A DNA stretch of 64,000 bases from Tenacibaculum sp. 190524A02b (GTDB lineage Bacteria > Bacteroidota > Bacteroidia > Flavobacteriales > Flavobacteriaceae). Every line of letters begins with the position of its first letter. Position 1 is the first letter of the stretch. Location: positions 1,287,501-1,351,500 of the forward strand of contig NZ_OZ038525.1 in NCBI RefSeq assembly GCF_964036645.1, written 5' to 3'. The notes under the pieces were generated by a model. It made no database searches. It saw nothing but the letters and a program-made list of their open reading frames with translations, and had not been told where the DNA came from. Both the position numbers and the translations under genes were made by a program. This document shows positions 46,408-55,642 of this stretch, piece after piece.

Positions 46408-46426
46408 AACCATTCCCTTGACTATT

Positions 46427-46930
46427 ATGTACTTATACTTAACTACTAAAACCTCGCACCTCTTAGAACTCTTTTTCTGGATGCTTGGCGCATTTTTAAT
46501 TGGCTACTTTTTTGCTTGGCAATACTTCAAAAATAAATTCCAAACAAAATTAGAAGATAATGAAGAAACTATTGTTGAATTAAAAAATGAAATGCAATCT
46601 ACAATACGTGCAAGAAAAACTGTAGAACGAGGTGGTATAGAAATTAAACAGCCCAAAAACCTAAATTTTGATGTAATTGGAAGCGCTAATGAAGAAAACA
46701 AAGATGATTTAACACTAATAAAAGGTATAGGAGAGTTTATTGAAAAAAAATTAAACCAAATAGGTATTTACAATTTAGATCAGATTAGTAAACTTGATAA
46801 AGAAAATATTGACACAATTACAGATTTAATTCAATTTTTTCCAGGTAGAATAGTAAGAGATGATTGGAAAGGTCAAGCTAAACAATTATTAAACAAAGAA
46901 AACATAAAAGAGGAAGAACCTGAAGAATAA
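46427..46930 (+). CDS. Membrane-anchored helix-hairpin-helix protein
   Basis: 167 residues from the ATG chosen; an in-frame TTG nine bases upstream is less likely. One membrane helix (about 13-32), a charged coiled coil (about 35-65) and a C-terminal helix-hairpin-helix region with LIKGIGEFIEKKLNQIGI and LDQISKLDKENIDTI. The HhH resembles the ribosomal L21/RNA polymerase alpha type DNA-binding domain that occurs in many small membrane proteins. Partner and nucleic-acid binding are not established. It is co-transcribed with the OmpA-like gene. Confidence 0.7.
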   Translation: MYLYLTTKTSHLLELFFWMLGAFLIGYFFAWQYFKNKFQTKLEDNEETIVELKNEMQSTIRARKTVERGGIEIKQPKNLNFDVIGSANEENKDDLTLIKGIGEFIEKKLNQIGIYNLDQISKLDKENIDTITDLIQFFPGRIVRDDWKGQAKQLLNKENIKEEEPEE

Positions 46931-46957
46931 CTTCAGTTCTTCTTGTTAAAGTAGTAC

Positions 46958-47182
46958 TTACTCATACTGTTCCATTTCTTTGTCATAAAATGAGCTGGCT
47001 TCTTCTATTAAATTTCCTAATTCATTTGCTAAATCTTGTTCATTTTCTCCGGATAAATCTTCAAACCATTCTATCTCATCATCTTTTAAATTGATTAAAA
47101 ACCTAGGATATTCAGTATGTAAAACAAAAATATCTTCTGGGTTATTACTATTATCCGCAAGTAAAAATTTAGGTAAGTTCAT
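46958..47182 (-). CDS. Conserved 74-residue acidic protein
   Basis: Strongly acidic short protein with two beta strands (IFVLHTEYPRFLINL) followed by an acidic helical tail rich in D, E and N. I do not recognise a family with a function. The ATG overlaps the end of the MATE gene by 14 bases, so it is translated with the pump, and I recall the same pair in other flavobacteria. It may interact with the transporter or simply share its transcript. Confidence 0.65.
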   Translation of the reverse strand: MNLPKFLLADNSNNPEDIFVLHTEYPRFLINLKDDEIEWFEDLSGENEQDLANELGNLIEEASSFYDKEMEQYE

Positions 47183-48557
47183 TATTTTCAGTATTAATCA
47201 ATTTTAAAGTTAAATAATTAAATCGCAAATATAATAGAATTGATGCAGTAGTTAAACCAGCAATTAAACCAAGCCAAATTCCAAAACTTCCATAATTTTC
47301 TTGTTTTCCTAGAAAAAAACTGATAGGAAACCCTATAATCCAATAAGAAATAAAAGTAATAATTGTTGGTATTTTAACATCTTGTAGTCCCCTTAACGCC
47401 CCCAATACCATTACTTGAATACTATCACTAACCTGAAATATTGCTGCAGCTATTAATAAACTAGAAGCTAAATTTAAAACCTCTAAATTATCTACATAAT
47501 TTTTTACATCATTCATATCTAAATACAATAATGGTAAATATTCATGTAAAGCAAAAAATAATACACAAAATACTGTAGCTAAAAAAGTACCTAGTAAAAA
47601 GATAGAAAAAGCAATTCTACGTAATTCTTTAAAGTTGTGTAAGCCTTTTTGGTTCCCTACTCTAATCATTGAAGTTACTCCTAATCCCATAGCAACCATA
47701 AAAGTCATAGACGATAAGTTTAAAGCTATTTGGTTAGCTGCTTGTGGATTTTTCCCTAACAAACCACTTAACCATATAGCAGATGTAAAAATGGCCACTT
47801 CAAACAACATTTGCATAGCGCTTGGAGCACCTAAACTAATTATTTTTCTTAGCATGAATACATCAAGTACAAAAAACTTAATTTTAGTAACTAATCTTCT
47901 TGTCCTTTTTTTCTTTGTTAACAACCACCATAAAAATAAAACCATGATAAACCTTGATAATAAAGTACCATAAGCAGCTCCAACTATACCTAATTTAGGA
48001 AAACCAAATTTTCCAAAAATCAAAAGGTAGTTTAATATAACATTAGAAATGTTTGCTATTAAAGTTGCGTACATAGGGTATTTTGTAATAGACATACCAT
48101 CGCTAAATTGCTTAAAAGCTTGAAAAATAATCATTGGAATTAATGAAAATGCTACTAAATCTAAATATGGCATTGCTAATAAAACAACTTCTTCTGGTTG
48201 CCCCATTAAATATAACATTGATTTAGAAAAATACACTCCTAAAAACATTAATACCCCTATTACAGTACATAAAAATAAACCATGCTTAAAAGCCAACTTA
48301 GCTTGTCTAAAGCTATTAGCAGCATCTGCTTCAGCTATTAATGGTGTTATTGCTGTAGAAAACCCAATACCTATAGACATTGCTATAAAAATAAAACTAT
48401 TACCTAAAGACACTGCTGCTAACTCAGCTGTACCTAATTGTCCTACCATTATATTATCTATAAAACTTACAAAAGTATGACCTAACATACCCAGCATTAC
48501 TGGAGTTGCCAATTTTAAATTATATTTAAATTCTGATGTATATGCTTTTAAATTCAA
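47169..48557 (-). CDS. MATE-family multidrug efflux transporter
   Basis: 462 residues, with two bundles of six membrane helices typical of MatE transporters that export cationic drugs in exchange for Na+ or H+. Blocks such as VMLGMLGHTFVSFIDNIMVG (split over the first helices), AVSLGNSF and GFPISFFLG match the NorM/DinF type. No transmembrane regulator lies beside it. A near-consensus -7 box (TATCTTCG) lies 26 bases upstream. The acidic 74-residue gene follows with a 14-base overlap. Confidence 0.93.
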   Translation of the reverse strand: MNLKAYTSEFKYNLKLATPVMLGMLGHTFVSFIDNIMVGQLGTAELAAVSLGNSFIFIAMSIGIGFSTAITPLIAEADAANSFRQAKLAFKHGLFLCTVIGVLMFLGVYFSKSMLYLMGQPEEVVLLAMPYLDLVAFSLIPMIIFQAFKQFSDGMSITKYPMYATLIANISNVILNYLLIFGKFGFPKLGIVGAAYGTLLSRFIMVLFLWWLLTKKKRTRRLVTKIKFFVLDVFMLRKIISLGAPSAMQMLFEVAIFTSAIWLSGLLGKNPQAANQIALNLSSMTFMVAMGLGVTSMIRVGNQKGLHNFKELRRIAFSIFLLGTFLATVFCVLFFALHEYLPLLYLDMNDVKNYVDNLEVLNLASSLLIAAAIFQVSDSIQVMVLGALRGLQDVKIPTIITFISYWIIGFPISFFLGKQENYGSFGIWLGLIAGLTTASILLYLRFNYLTLKLINTENNELT

Positions 48558-48582
48558 TTTATTTTTCTAAGTTTTGGAGGTG

Positions 48583-48590
48583 CGAAGATA
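48583..48590 (-). promoter_or_regulatory. Possible -7 box of the MATE gene (TATCTTCG)
   Basis: Minus-strand TATCTTCG has one mismatch to TAnnTTTG and the right spacing (25 bases) to the ATG. Confidence 0.35.
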
Positions 48591-48644
48591 GCTCTTTTAA
48601 AACTCACAATATTTTATCTTTCTTCATTTTTTAAATTATTTAGT

Positions 48645-48652
48645 TACCTTTG
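48645..48652 (+). promoter_or_regulatory. Predicted -7 box of the tpx operon (TACCTTTG)
   Basis: TACCTTTG matches TAnnTTTG and lies 24 bases before the tpx ATG. Confidence 0.6.
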
Positions 48653-48676
48653 AAACCGAATTAAAAACTAAAAAAA

Positions 48677-49174
48677 ATGGCCAAAATAACTTTACAAGGC
48701 AACCCTGTTGAAACACTTGGAAACCTACCTAACAACAATCAAAAAGCCCCTGATTTCACACTAGTTGCAGGAGATTTATCTGAAAAAAAATTAAGTGATT
48801 TTTCTGGAAATAAATTAATATTAAATATATTCCCTAGTGTTGATACTGGTACTTGTGCAACCTCAGTTAGAGAGTTTAACAAAAAAGCGGCTAGCTTAGA
48901 CAATACAAAAGTACTTTGTATTTCAAGAGATTTACCATTTGCTCAAGGTCGTTTTTGTGGTGCTGAAGGGATTGAGAATGTAGTAATGTTATCTGACTTT
49001 GCAGAGGGTAACTTTGGAAAAGATTATGGTTTAGAAATTTCTAATGGACCTTTAAAAGGATTACACTCTCGTTGTATAGTAGTAATTGATGAAACGGGAA
49101 ATGTAACACACACAGAACAAGTTTCTGAAATTGTTGACGAACCTAATTATGAAGCTGCATTAAAAGCCTTATAA
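48677..49174 (+). CDS. tpx: Thiol peroxidase
   Basis: 165 residues, an atypical two-cysteine peroxiredoxin that reduces hydroperoxides with thioredoxin as the donor. The peroxidatic cysteine is C60 in SVDTGTCATSVREF, the resolving cysteine is C94 in GRFCGAEG, which are the expected positions and spacing. Length is typical. No signal peptide, so it is cytosolic. It leads a run of four plus-strand genes (tpx, dgkA, ftsK, lolA) with gaps of 6, 27 and 35 bases. Confidence 0.96.
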   Translation: MAKITLQGNPVETLGNLPNNNQKAPDFTLVAGDLSEKKLSDFSGNKLILNIFPSVDTGTCATSVREFNKKAASLDNTKVLCISRDLPFAQGRFCGAEGIENVVMLSDFAEGNFGKDYGLEISNGPLKGLHSRCIVVIDETGNVTHTEQVSEIVDEPNYEAALKAL

Positions 49175-49180
49175 TTCTAT

Positions 49181-49561
49181 ATGAAAAACCCTAATGATGG
49201 ATTTGTAAAAGGTAGGTTGCGAAGTATTGGTTTTGCTTTAAAAGGCATGTGGTTACTTATAACCACAGAAGATAGTATTAAAGTACAAACAATAATAGCT
49301 GTTTTTGCATCTTGTTTGGGTTTTTATTTTTCCATAACTGCTATTGAATGGATGATTCAATTATTAGTTATTGGATTAGTTCTTATAGCTGAGGCTCTAA
49401 ATACAGCTATAGAAAAAATAGCTGATTTTATACATCCTAACTACGATGAAAAAATAGGGTTTATTAAAGATATAGCAGCAGGAGCTCCGGCTTTTGCTGC
49501 GTTTATTTCGCTAATAATTGCAGGAATAATTTATGCCCCTAAAATTATAGCTTTATTCTAA
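49181..49561 (+). CDS. dgkA: Diacylglycerol kinase (DgkA family)
   Basis: 126 residues, the small three-helix membrane kinase. It phosphorylates diacylglycerol or undecaprenol with ATP. The family block is LNTAIEKIADFIHP with the catalytic glutamate in AEALNTAIE and the DIAAGAPAF region. Whether it acts on undecaprenol, as in Gram-positive relatives, or on diacylglycerol cannot be told. It follows tpx by six bases. Confidence 0.92.
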   Translation: MKNPNDGFVKGRLRSIGFALKGMWLLITTEDSIKVQTIIAVFASCLGFYFSITAIEWMIQLLVIGLVLIAEALNTAIEKIADFIHPNYDEKIGFIKDIAAGAPAFAAFISLIIAGIIYAPKIIALF

Positions 49562-49588
49562 CGTTTTTATTACAGTTAATTTCAATTT

Positions 49589-52033
49589 ATGGCAAAAAAG
49601 AAAACAACAGTCAAAAAAACTAAAACAAAGGCACCTTTATTACCAAAAATAAAAAGCTTTGTAAACAATAGACAAAACCAAACCATTTTTGGAGCCTTTC
49701 TTATACTATTTTCTATATTTTTAACTGTTGCTTTTATATCTTTCTTTTACTCTTGGCAAGAAGATCAAAGCTCCCTTAATGAATTTTATAACAGAAGTTT
49801 ACCAACAGAAAACTTATTAGGTAAAGTTGGCGCAAAGCTAAGTAATCTATTTATTTATAATGGATTCGGTTTAGGTGCTTTTATCTTAAATAGTCTTTTC
49901 TTTTTTACAGGTGCTCGCATATTACTACAAACAAACTTAAAAAAAATTGTTACTTCATGGAATTGGGGCTTATTAACTATGCTATGGGCTTCTATTGCTT
50001 TAGGTTTTGTAAGTCATAAATACGCAGTATTATCAGGAGTAATTGGCTTTGAACTTAATGAGTACTTACAAACTTTTATTGGTAAAACAGGACTTATTAT
50101 AGTACTGCTTTTCTTTTTCATATCATACTTGATCATAAGGTTTAGTATTGATCCAGATACCATAGTGGAAAATATGGAAACCAAGAAAAAGATAAAAGAA
50201 GAGAAAAAATTAGCTAAAAAAGAACTCCAATCTGAAAATGAATTAGAAATAAACGAAACTATAAATGAGGAAGAAAATACCGTAAACGAATTAAAATCTG
50301 ATTTTGAACTTTCTGTAGAAAACCTACAACCAACTATTACAAAACATTCTGATGTAGAAGTAGAAGCTAAAGAAGAAACTCAAATTCCATTAGACATTAC
50401 ACTAACAAACAATTCAACTTTAAATACTGAAGAACAAAGTAAAAAAGAGGTTGAAGTAGCCATTGAAAAAGTAGCAGAAGAAAAAAGTGTTACTGAAAAC
50501 TTATCCGATCAATTAGTTAAAGATTTTGGTGAATTTGATCCTAAACTAGAATTAGCCAACTTTAAATTTCCAACTTTTAATCTTTTAAAAGAATATAACG
50601 AGAGTATTTCTGTTGACCCTACAGAACTTGAAGCTAATAAAAATCAAATTGTTGAAACTTTAAAGAATTATAAAATAGGAATCGAACAGATAAAAGCTAC
50701 TGTTGGACCAACTATTACTTTATACGAAATTGTACCCGAAGCTGGTGTAAGAATCTCAAAAATTAAAAATTTAGAAGACGATATAGCATTATCATTATCA
50801 GCGTTAGGAATTCGTATTATAGCTCCAATACCTGGTAAAGGAACTATTGGTATTGAAGTTCCCAATAAAAAAGCAACCATTGTATCCATGCATTCTGTAA
50901 TTTCTTCAAAGAAATTTCAAGAATCACCAATGGAACTACCTATTGCTTTAGGAAAAACAATCTCAAATGAAACCTTCGTAGTAGATTTAGCTAAGATGCC
51001 TCACTTATTAATGGCAGGAGCAACAGGTCAAGGTAAATCTGTTGGATTAAATGCTATTCTTACTTCTCTTTTATATAAAAAACACCCAGCTGAAGTAAAA
51101 TTTGTATTAGTAGACCCTAAAAAAGTAGAACTAACTCTTTTTAATAAAATAGAACGTCATTATTTAGCTAAACTTCCTGATGAAGAAGAAGCAATTATTA
51201 CAGATACTACAAAAGTGGTAAATACATTAAACTCTTTGTGTATTGAAATGGATGCACGTTATGATTTGCTCAAAAATGCAATGGTTCGTAATATTAAAGA
51301 ATACAATGCTAAGTTTAAAGCTAGAAAATTAAATCCTGAAAATGGACATCAATTCTTACCTTACATTGTTTTAGTTATTGATGAATTTGCAGATTTAATT
51401 ATGACAGCAGGGAAAGAAGTAGAAACACCAATTGCCCGTTTAGCTCAATTAGCTCGTGCTATTGGAATCCACTTAATTGTAGCCACACAGCGTCCTTCTG
51501 TAAATGTAATTACAGGTATAATAAAAGCCAATTTCCCTTCTCGTATTGCTTTTAGAGTAACTTCTAAAATTGATAGTAGAACTATTTTAGATGCTCCTGG
51601 AGCTGATCAATTAATAGGACGTGGTGATTTATTATATTCTGGTGGTAATGATATTACCCGTATACAATGTGCTTTTGTAGATACGCCTGAAGTTGAAAAA
51701 ATAACAGACTTTATTGGTTCTCAACGTGCTTATCCTGATGCACACTTATTACCAGAATATGTAGGTGAAGAAGGTGGCACAAATCTTGATATAGATATAG
51801 CAGATCGTGATAAATTGTTTAAAGATGCCGCTGAAATTATAGTAACTGCACAACAAGGTTCTGCTTCTTTATTGCAAAGAAAGTTAAAGCTTGGCTACAA
51901 CAGGGCTGGTAGATTGATAGATCAGCTTGAAGCCGCTGGAATTGTAGGTCCTTTTGAAGGTAGTAAAGCCCGTCAAGTATTAGTTCCTGATTTAATTGCA
52001 TTAGAACAATTATTAGAAAACGAGAAAAAATAG
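49589..52033 (+). CDS. ftsK: DNA translocase FtsK
   Basis: 814 residues. FtsK moves DNA at the septum and activates XerCD at dif during division. Four membrane helices lie within about 35-185, an acidic low-complexity linker follows (about 195-310), then the alpha/beta motor with Walker A GATGQGKS (about 476-483) and Walker B LVIDEFADLI, and a C-terminal winged-helix gamma domain (about 750-814) that reads polar KOPS sequences. The linker is short compared with E. coli (1329 residues) but normal for Bacteroidota. xerD is also in this window. Confidence 0.95.
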   Translation: MAKKKTTVKKTKTKAPLLPKIKSFVNNRQNQTIFGAFLILFSIFLTVAFISFFYSWQEDQSSLNEFYNRSLPTENLLGKVGAKLSNLFIYNGFGLGAFILNSLFFFTGARILLQTNLKKIVTSWNWGLLTMLWASIALGFVSHKYAVLSGVIGFELNEYLQTFIGKTGLIIVLLFFFISYLIIRFSIDPDTIVENMETKKKIKEEKKLAKKELQSENELEINETINEEENTVNELKSDFELSVENLQPTITKHSDVEVEAKEETQIPLDITLTNNSTLNTEEQSKKEVEVAIEKVAEEKSVTENLSDQLVKDFGEFDPKLELANFKFPTFNLLKEYNESISVDPTELEANKNQIVETLKNYKIGIEQIKATVGPTITLYEIVPEAGVRISKIKNLEDDIALSLSALGIRIIAPIPGKGTIGIEVPNKKATIVSMHSVISSKKFQESPMELPIALGKTISNETFVVDLAKMPHLLMAGATGQGKSVGLNAILTSLLYKKHPAEVKFVLVDPKKVELTLFNKIERHYLAKLPDEEEAIITDTTKVVNTLNSLCIEMDARYDLLKNAMVRNIKEYNAKFKARKLNPENGHQFLPYIVLVIDEFADLIMTAGKEVETPIARLAQLARAIGIHLIVATQRPSVNVITGIIKANFPSRIAFRVTSKIDSRTILDAPGADQLIGRGDLLYSGGNDITRIQCAFVDTPEVEKITDFIGSQRAYPDAHLLPEYVGEEGGTNLDIDIADRDKLFKDAAEIIVTAQQGSASLLQRKLKLGYNRAGRLIDQLEAAGIVGPFEGSKARQVLVPDLIALEQLLENEKK

Positions 52034-52068
52034 AAACAGAATTTCAAAAAAAGAAATACATAAATAAA

Positions 52069-52722
52069 ATGAAAAAAATAGCATTTGTATTAGTAGGAAT
52101 AATATTCAGCTTAAACATTGTAGCTCAGAATTCATCAAGTAAAGCTAAACACTTATTAGATGAAGTATCTACCAAAATGGGAGCATACAAAAACATGGTG
52201 ATAGGCTTTACCTCTACTCTAGTTAATAAAGAAGCTGGTATTACCAATGACCCTCCAATTAGAGGTAATATAACAATTGCTGGAGAAAAATATAACCTAG
52301 AATACCTTGGAAATAACTTTTTATTTGATGGAAAATTATTAGCTGTAATTAACCATGAAGATAAAGAAGTTAATCTTACCAAAGGTGATTTAGAAGAAGA
52401 AGACGGATTCATATACCCATCTAAACTCTTAACCTTTTACAAAGAAGGCTATAATTATAAAATGGGAGCCCTTAAAAATAGTAAAGGTCGAAAAGTTCAA
52501 TACATTGATCTAACCCCTATTGATAGCAATTCTGATATTGTTATGGTTAAACTTGGTATTGATGCTAAAACGAAACATATTTATAAATTAATTCAGATAG
52601 GTTCTAATGGAGCTGAAACTACTTTTACCATTTCAGAGTTTAAAAGCAATCAACCTATATCTGAAAAATTATTTACTTTCAATCAAGAAAAATATAAGAG
52701 TCAAGGATATATTATAGACTAA
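52069..52722 (+). CDS. lolA: Outer-membrane lipoprotein carrier LolA-like
   Basis: 217 residues. Signal peptide MKKIAFVLVGIIFSLNIVAQ is followed by the half-barrel fold of LolA, which carries lipoproteins across the periplasm from LolCDE to the outer membrane. Blocks are ITNDPPIRGNITIAGEKY and the FLFDGKLLAVINHEDKEV strand pair. It follows ftsK by 35 bases, a common order in bacteria (ftsK-lolA). A very strong terminator ends this operon. Confidence 0.92.
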   Translation: MKKIAFVLVGIIFSLNIVAQNSSSKAKHLLDEVSTKMGAYKNMVIGFTSTLVNKEAGITNDPPIRGNITIAGEKYNLEYLGNNFLFDGKLLAVINHEDKEVNLTKGDLEEEDGFIYPSKLLTFYKEGYNYKMGALKNSKGRKVQYIDLTPIDSNSDIVMVKLGIDAKTKHIYKLIQIGSNGAETTFTISEFKSNQPISEKLFTFNQEKYKSQGYIID

Positions 52723-52728
52723 AATTTA

Positions 52729-52775
52729 ATAAAAGTTTTGTTAATCTTTAATCATTAACAAAACTTTTATGTTTT
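52729..52775 (+). terminator. Terminator of the tpx-lolA operon
   Basis: A 17-bp perfect stem (52729-52745 with 52754-52770) around CTTTAATC, followed by GTTTTT. It isolates the lptF-type gene, whose promoter box starts 22 bases later. Confidence 0.88.
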
Positions 52776-52791
52776 TATAAAACTAACCTCC

Positions 52792-52799
52792 TACCTTTG
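52792..52799 (+). promoter_or_regulatory. Predicted -7 box of the lptF/G-type gene (TACCTTTG)
   Basis: TACCTTTG matches TAnnTTTG, but ends five bases before the GTG start at 52805. Transcription would therefore begin at or within a base or two of the start codon, giving a leaderless or nearly leaderless mRNA. Confidence 0.6.
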
Positions 52800-52804
52800 T
52801 TTCT

Positions 52805-54253
52805 GTGAAAACATTAGACAAATACATACTTAAAAGCTTTTTAATTCCTTTCTTTACTACCTTTTTAATCATTTTATTTGTATTAATAATGCAAATGCTT
52901 TGGTTAGCTTTTGACAACTTTGCAGGAAAAGGAATAGGAGTTGTTATCATTTTAAAATTTCTATGGTACTCTGCTTTAATGGCTGCTCCACAAGCACTAC
53001 CTATTGGTGTATTACTTTCCTCAATAATGACTCTTGGTGGATTATCTGAAAATTATGAATTTGCTGCTGCAAAATCAGCAGGTGTTTCACTTCCAAGGAT
53101 GGTTAGATCTTTAGTATTTCTAGCACTTTTTTTAAGTTTTATAAATTTTCTATTTCTTAATCATGTGTACCCGTATGCTGTGTTAAAACAATTGAATTTA
53201 AAAGCAAACATAAAAAAGAAGCAGCCTGCTTTAGCTTTAGTTCCTGGAAGTTTTAATACTGAAATACCAAACTATCAAATAAAGTTTGAGGAAAAATATG
53301 GTGAGGAGAATAACTTATTGAAAAAAGTACTTATCTATGATTTATCTTCTAGAAAAGGAAATAATAAAATCATTACAGCCAAAAAAGGCGAATTAATTTC
53401 TGAAGAAGGTAGTCGTTATATGACACTAGTTTTAAAGGATGGTTATTATTTTGAACACCATAAAAAAAATGGAGCGACCTATAATGAAAGAAAAAAAATG
53501 CCAGCCTCTCATGCAGATTTTGATGAATATACCATTAATATTGATATTTCTTCAATAGATGATACTGATTTAGACGAGTTAAAGTATACCAAAAACTTTA
53601 ATATGCTTAGTCTTGGGCAATTAAAAGATACCATTCCTTTCTTAAAAAAAGGATATGATGAATACATTACCAGTAGGTCAAAAAACTTATTTCTTACCGT
53701 TGATGTTGAAGATTTACATCAATACCCTGATTCATTAATAGACAAACAACTATCTTTAGATATCATAACTAATTTTGAGGTTAGAGAACAAAATAGTATA
53801 CTTAGTACAGCTTTATCAAAAGTAGATAGAACACTTAATAACAACAAATCATACAAAGAACCTTTAAAGAACAGACGTAAGTGGCTGAATTTACATGATA
53901 TAGAATACTATAACCGTATGGCATTTTCTTTATCCTGTCTATTATTATTTTTTATAGGTGCTCCACTTGGTTCTATTATTAGAAAAGGTGGTATGGGCTT
54001 ACCTATGATTTTAGCTATTGCTGTATATGTTTTGTATTTTTTCACCAATACTTTTGGTCGAAATATGGCTGAAGAAAGTTCTGTAACTGCTATAACAGGA
54101 TCTTGGATAGCTGTAATTTTAATGCTACCTTTGGCCATAACATTAACAGTTAGAGCAACCAAAGACAAAGGTTTGTTTAACATTAATACTATTTTTTCAC
54201 CAATAACTACATTTATAAAAAATTTATTCTCTAAAAAAGAGAAAACAACATAA
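52805..54253 (+). CDS. LptF/LptG-family lipopolysaccharide export permease
   Basis: 482 residues with a GTG start; MKTLDKYILKSFLIPF is the normal family N-terminus, so the start is firm. Six membrane helices (three at the N-terminus within about 12-115, three at the C-terminus within about 375-465) flank a periplasmic beta-jellyroll of about 250 residues that receives LPS. With its partner and LptB it extracts LPS from the inner membrane. The partner and LptB genes are not in the window. An upstream box suggests a leaderless transcript. ribB follows after five bases. Confidence 0.92.
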   Translation: MKTLDKYILKSFLIPFFTTFLIILFVLIMQMLWLAFDNFAGKGIGVVIILKFLWYSALMAAPQALPIGVLLSSIMTLGGLSENYEFAAAKSAGVSLPRMVRSLVFLALFLSFINFLFLNHVYPYAVLKQLNLKANIKKKQPALALVPGSFNTEIPNYQIKFEEKYGEENNLLKKVLIYDLSSRKGNNKIITAKKGELISEEGSRYMTLVLKDGYYFEHHKKNGATYNERKKMPASHADFDEYTINIDISSIDDTDLDELKYTKNFNMLSLGQLKDTIPFLKKGYDEYITSRSKNLFLTVDVEDLHQYPDSLIDKQLSLDIITNFEVREQNSILSTALSKVDRTLNNNKSYKEPLKNRRKWLNLHDIEYYNRMAFSLSCLLLFFIGAPLGSIIRKGGMGLPMILAIAVYVLYFFTNTFGRNMAEESSVTAITGSWIAVILMLPLAITLTVRATKDKGLFNINTIFSPITTFIKNLFSKKEKTT

Positions 54254-54258
54254 CTTAA

Positions 54259-55401
54259 ATGGCAACACACACACCTACCAAAATTCAATTAAACTCTATT
54301 GAAGAGGCTATTGAAGACATTAAAAATGGAAAAGTTATTATTGTTGTAGATGACGAAGATCGTGAGAATGAAGGCGATTTTGTTGCAGCAGCAGAAAAAA
54401 TAACTCCTGAAATGATAAACTTTATGGCTACACATGGAAGAGGTTTAATTTGTACTCCTTTAACCGAAAGTAGATGTAAAGAATTAGAATTAGGTATGAT
54501 GGTAAGTAATAATACCGACCCTATGGAAACTGCTTTTACAATTTCAGTAGATTTAAGAGGTAATGGAGTTACTACTGGTATTTCTGCTTCTGATAGGGCA
54601 AAAACGGTACAAGCTTTAGTAAATACAGAAACTAAACCTTTTGATTTAGCCAGACCAGGGCACATTTTTCCTTTAAAGGCTAAAAATGGAGGTGTATTAA
54701 GAAGAACTGGTCATACAGAAGCAGCCATTGATTTTGCTCGTTTGGCCGGACTAAAAGCTGCTGGAGTTATTGTAGAAATCATGAATGAAGATGGTACAAT
54801 GGCTAGACTTCCTCAACTTGTTGAAGTTGCTAAAAAATTCGATTTAAAAGTTGTTTCTATCGAAGATTTAGTTGCCTATAGAATGGAGCATGATTCTTTA
54901 ATTGAAAAGAAAGAAGATTTTAATATTCAAACTAGGTTTGGAGATTTTCGTTTACGAGCATATCAACAAACTACCAATAAACAAATACATATTGCGCTTA
55001 CTAAAGGTAGTTGGACAAAAGATGAAGCTGTGCTAACTAGAATTAATTCTACTTTAGTAAATAATGACATTTTAGGAACTTTAACCAATAATGCTGATAA
55101 AAAGTTAGATCAAATGTTTAAAGTTATTAATGATGAAGGCAAAGGCGCTATTTTATTTATCAATCAACAAGCACAATCTTTTAATCTATTAAATAGATTA
55201 CGCATGTTAAAAGATAATCAAGCTAATGGAGTTATGAAAGCCCCAAATGTTGTTATGGATAATAAAGATTTTGGTATTGGAGCACAAATATTACATGATT
55301 TACATATTCATAAACTTCGCTTAGTTTCAAATACGCAACATACTAAAAGAGTTGGTATGATTGGATATGGATTAGAGATTGTTGATTACGTTAACTATTA
55401 A
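54259..55401 (+). CDS. ribB: 3,4-dihydroxy-2-butanone 4-phosphate synthase with degenerate GTP cyclohydrolase II domain
   Basis: 380 residues. The N-terminal half is a normal RibB, which makes the four-carbon unit of riboflavin from ribulose 5-phosphate: VVDDEDRENEGDF (29-41), THGRGLICTPL (58-68) and RTGHTEAAIDFA (149-160) hold the catalytic residues. The C-terminal half has the GTP cyclohydrolase II fold length but lacks the three zinc-binding cysteines: the position holds RINSTLVNNDILGTL, and the RQEGRG motif is replaced by FINQQAQSF. It therefore likely lacks RibA activity, and a separate RibA should exist. It follows the LptF/G gene by five bases. Confidence 0.92.
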   Translation: MATHTPTKIQLNSIEEAIEDIKNGKVIIVVDDEDRENEGDFVAAAEKITPEMINFMATHGRGLICTPLTESRCKELELGMMVSNNTDPMETAFTISVDLRGNGVTTGISASDRAKTVQALVNTETKPFDLARPGHIFPLKAKNGGVLRRTGHTEAAIDFARLAGLKAAGVIVEIMNEDGTMARLPQLVEVAKKFDLKVVSIEDLVAYRMEHDSLIEKKEDFNIQTRFGDFRLRAYQQTTNKQIHIALTKGSWTKDEAVLTRINSTLVNNDILGTLTNNADKKLDQMFKVINDEGKGAILFINQQAQSFNLLNRLRMLKDNQANGVMKAPNVVMDNKDFGIGAQILHDLHIHKLRLVSNTQHTKRVGMIGYGLEIVDYVNY

Positions 55402-55422
55402 TTTTAAAACTCAATAATACAA

Positions 55423-55466
55423 AAGAGCTATAGATTATAACTTAACCTATAGCTCTTCTTATTTTT
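55423..55466 (+). terminator. Terminator after ribB
   Basis: AAGAGCTATAG pairs with CTATAGCTCTT around ATTATAACTTAAC, then CTTATTTTT. Confidence 0.8.
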
Positions 55467-55611
55467 AATACTATTTTACCTTTCCTTTTTCTTATAGTTT
55501 ATAGCTTCTAAAAAGAAATATTAAAAATATTTTTAACATATTTTTTTATATTATTTGTCATTTTGTTAAATTTATTAAGGGAAACGTCCACAAAAAGTTA
55601 AGATAATCTTT

Positions 55612-55619
55612 TATTTTTG
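55612..55619 (+). promoter_or_regulatory. Predicted -7 box of the LuxR-type regulator (TATTTTTG)
   Basis: TATTTTTG matches TAnnTTTG and lies 23 bases before the ATG at 55643. Confidence 0.55.
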
Positions 55620-55642
55620 TTAAGACACTAACAAAACTACTA

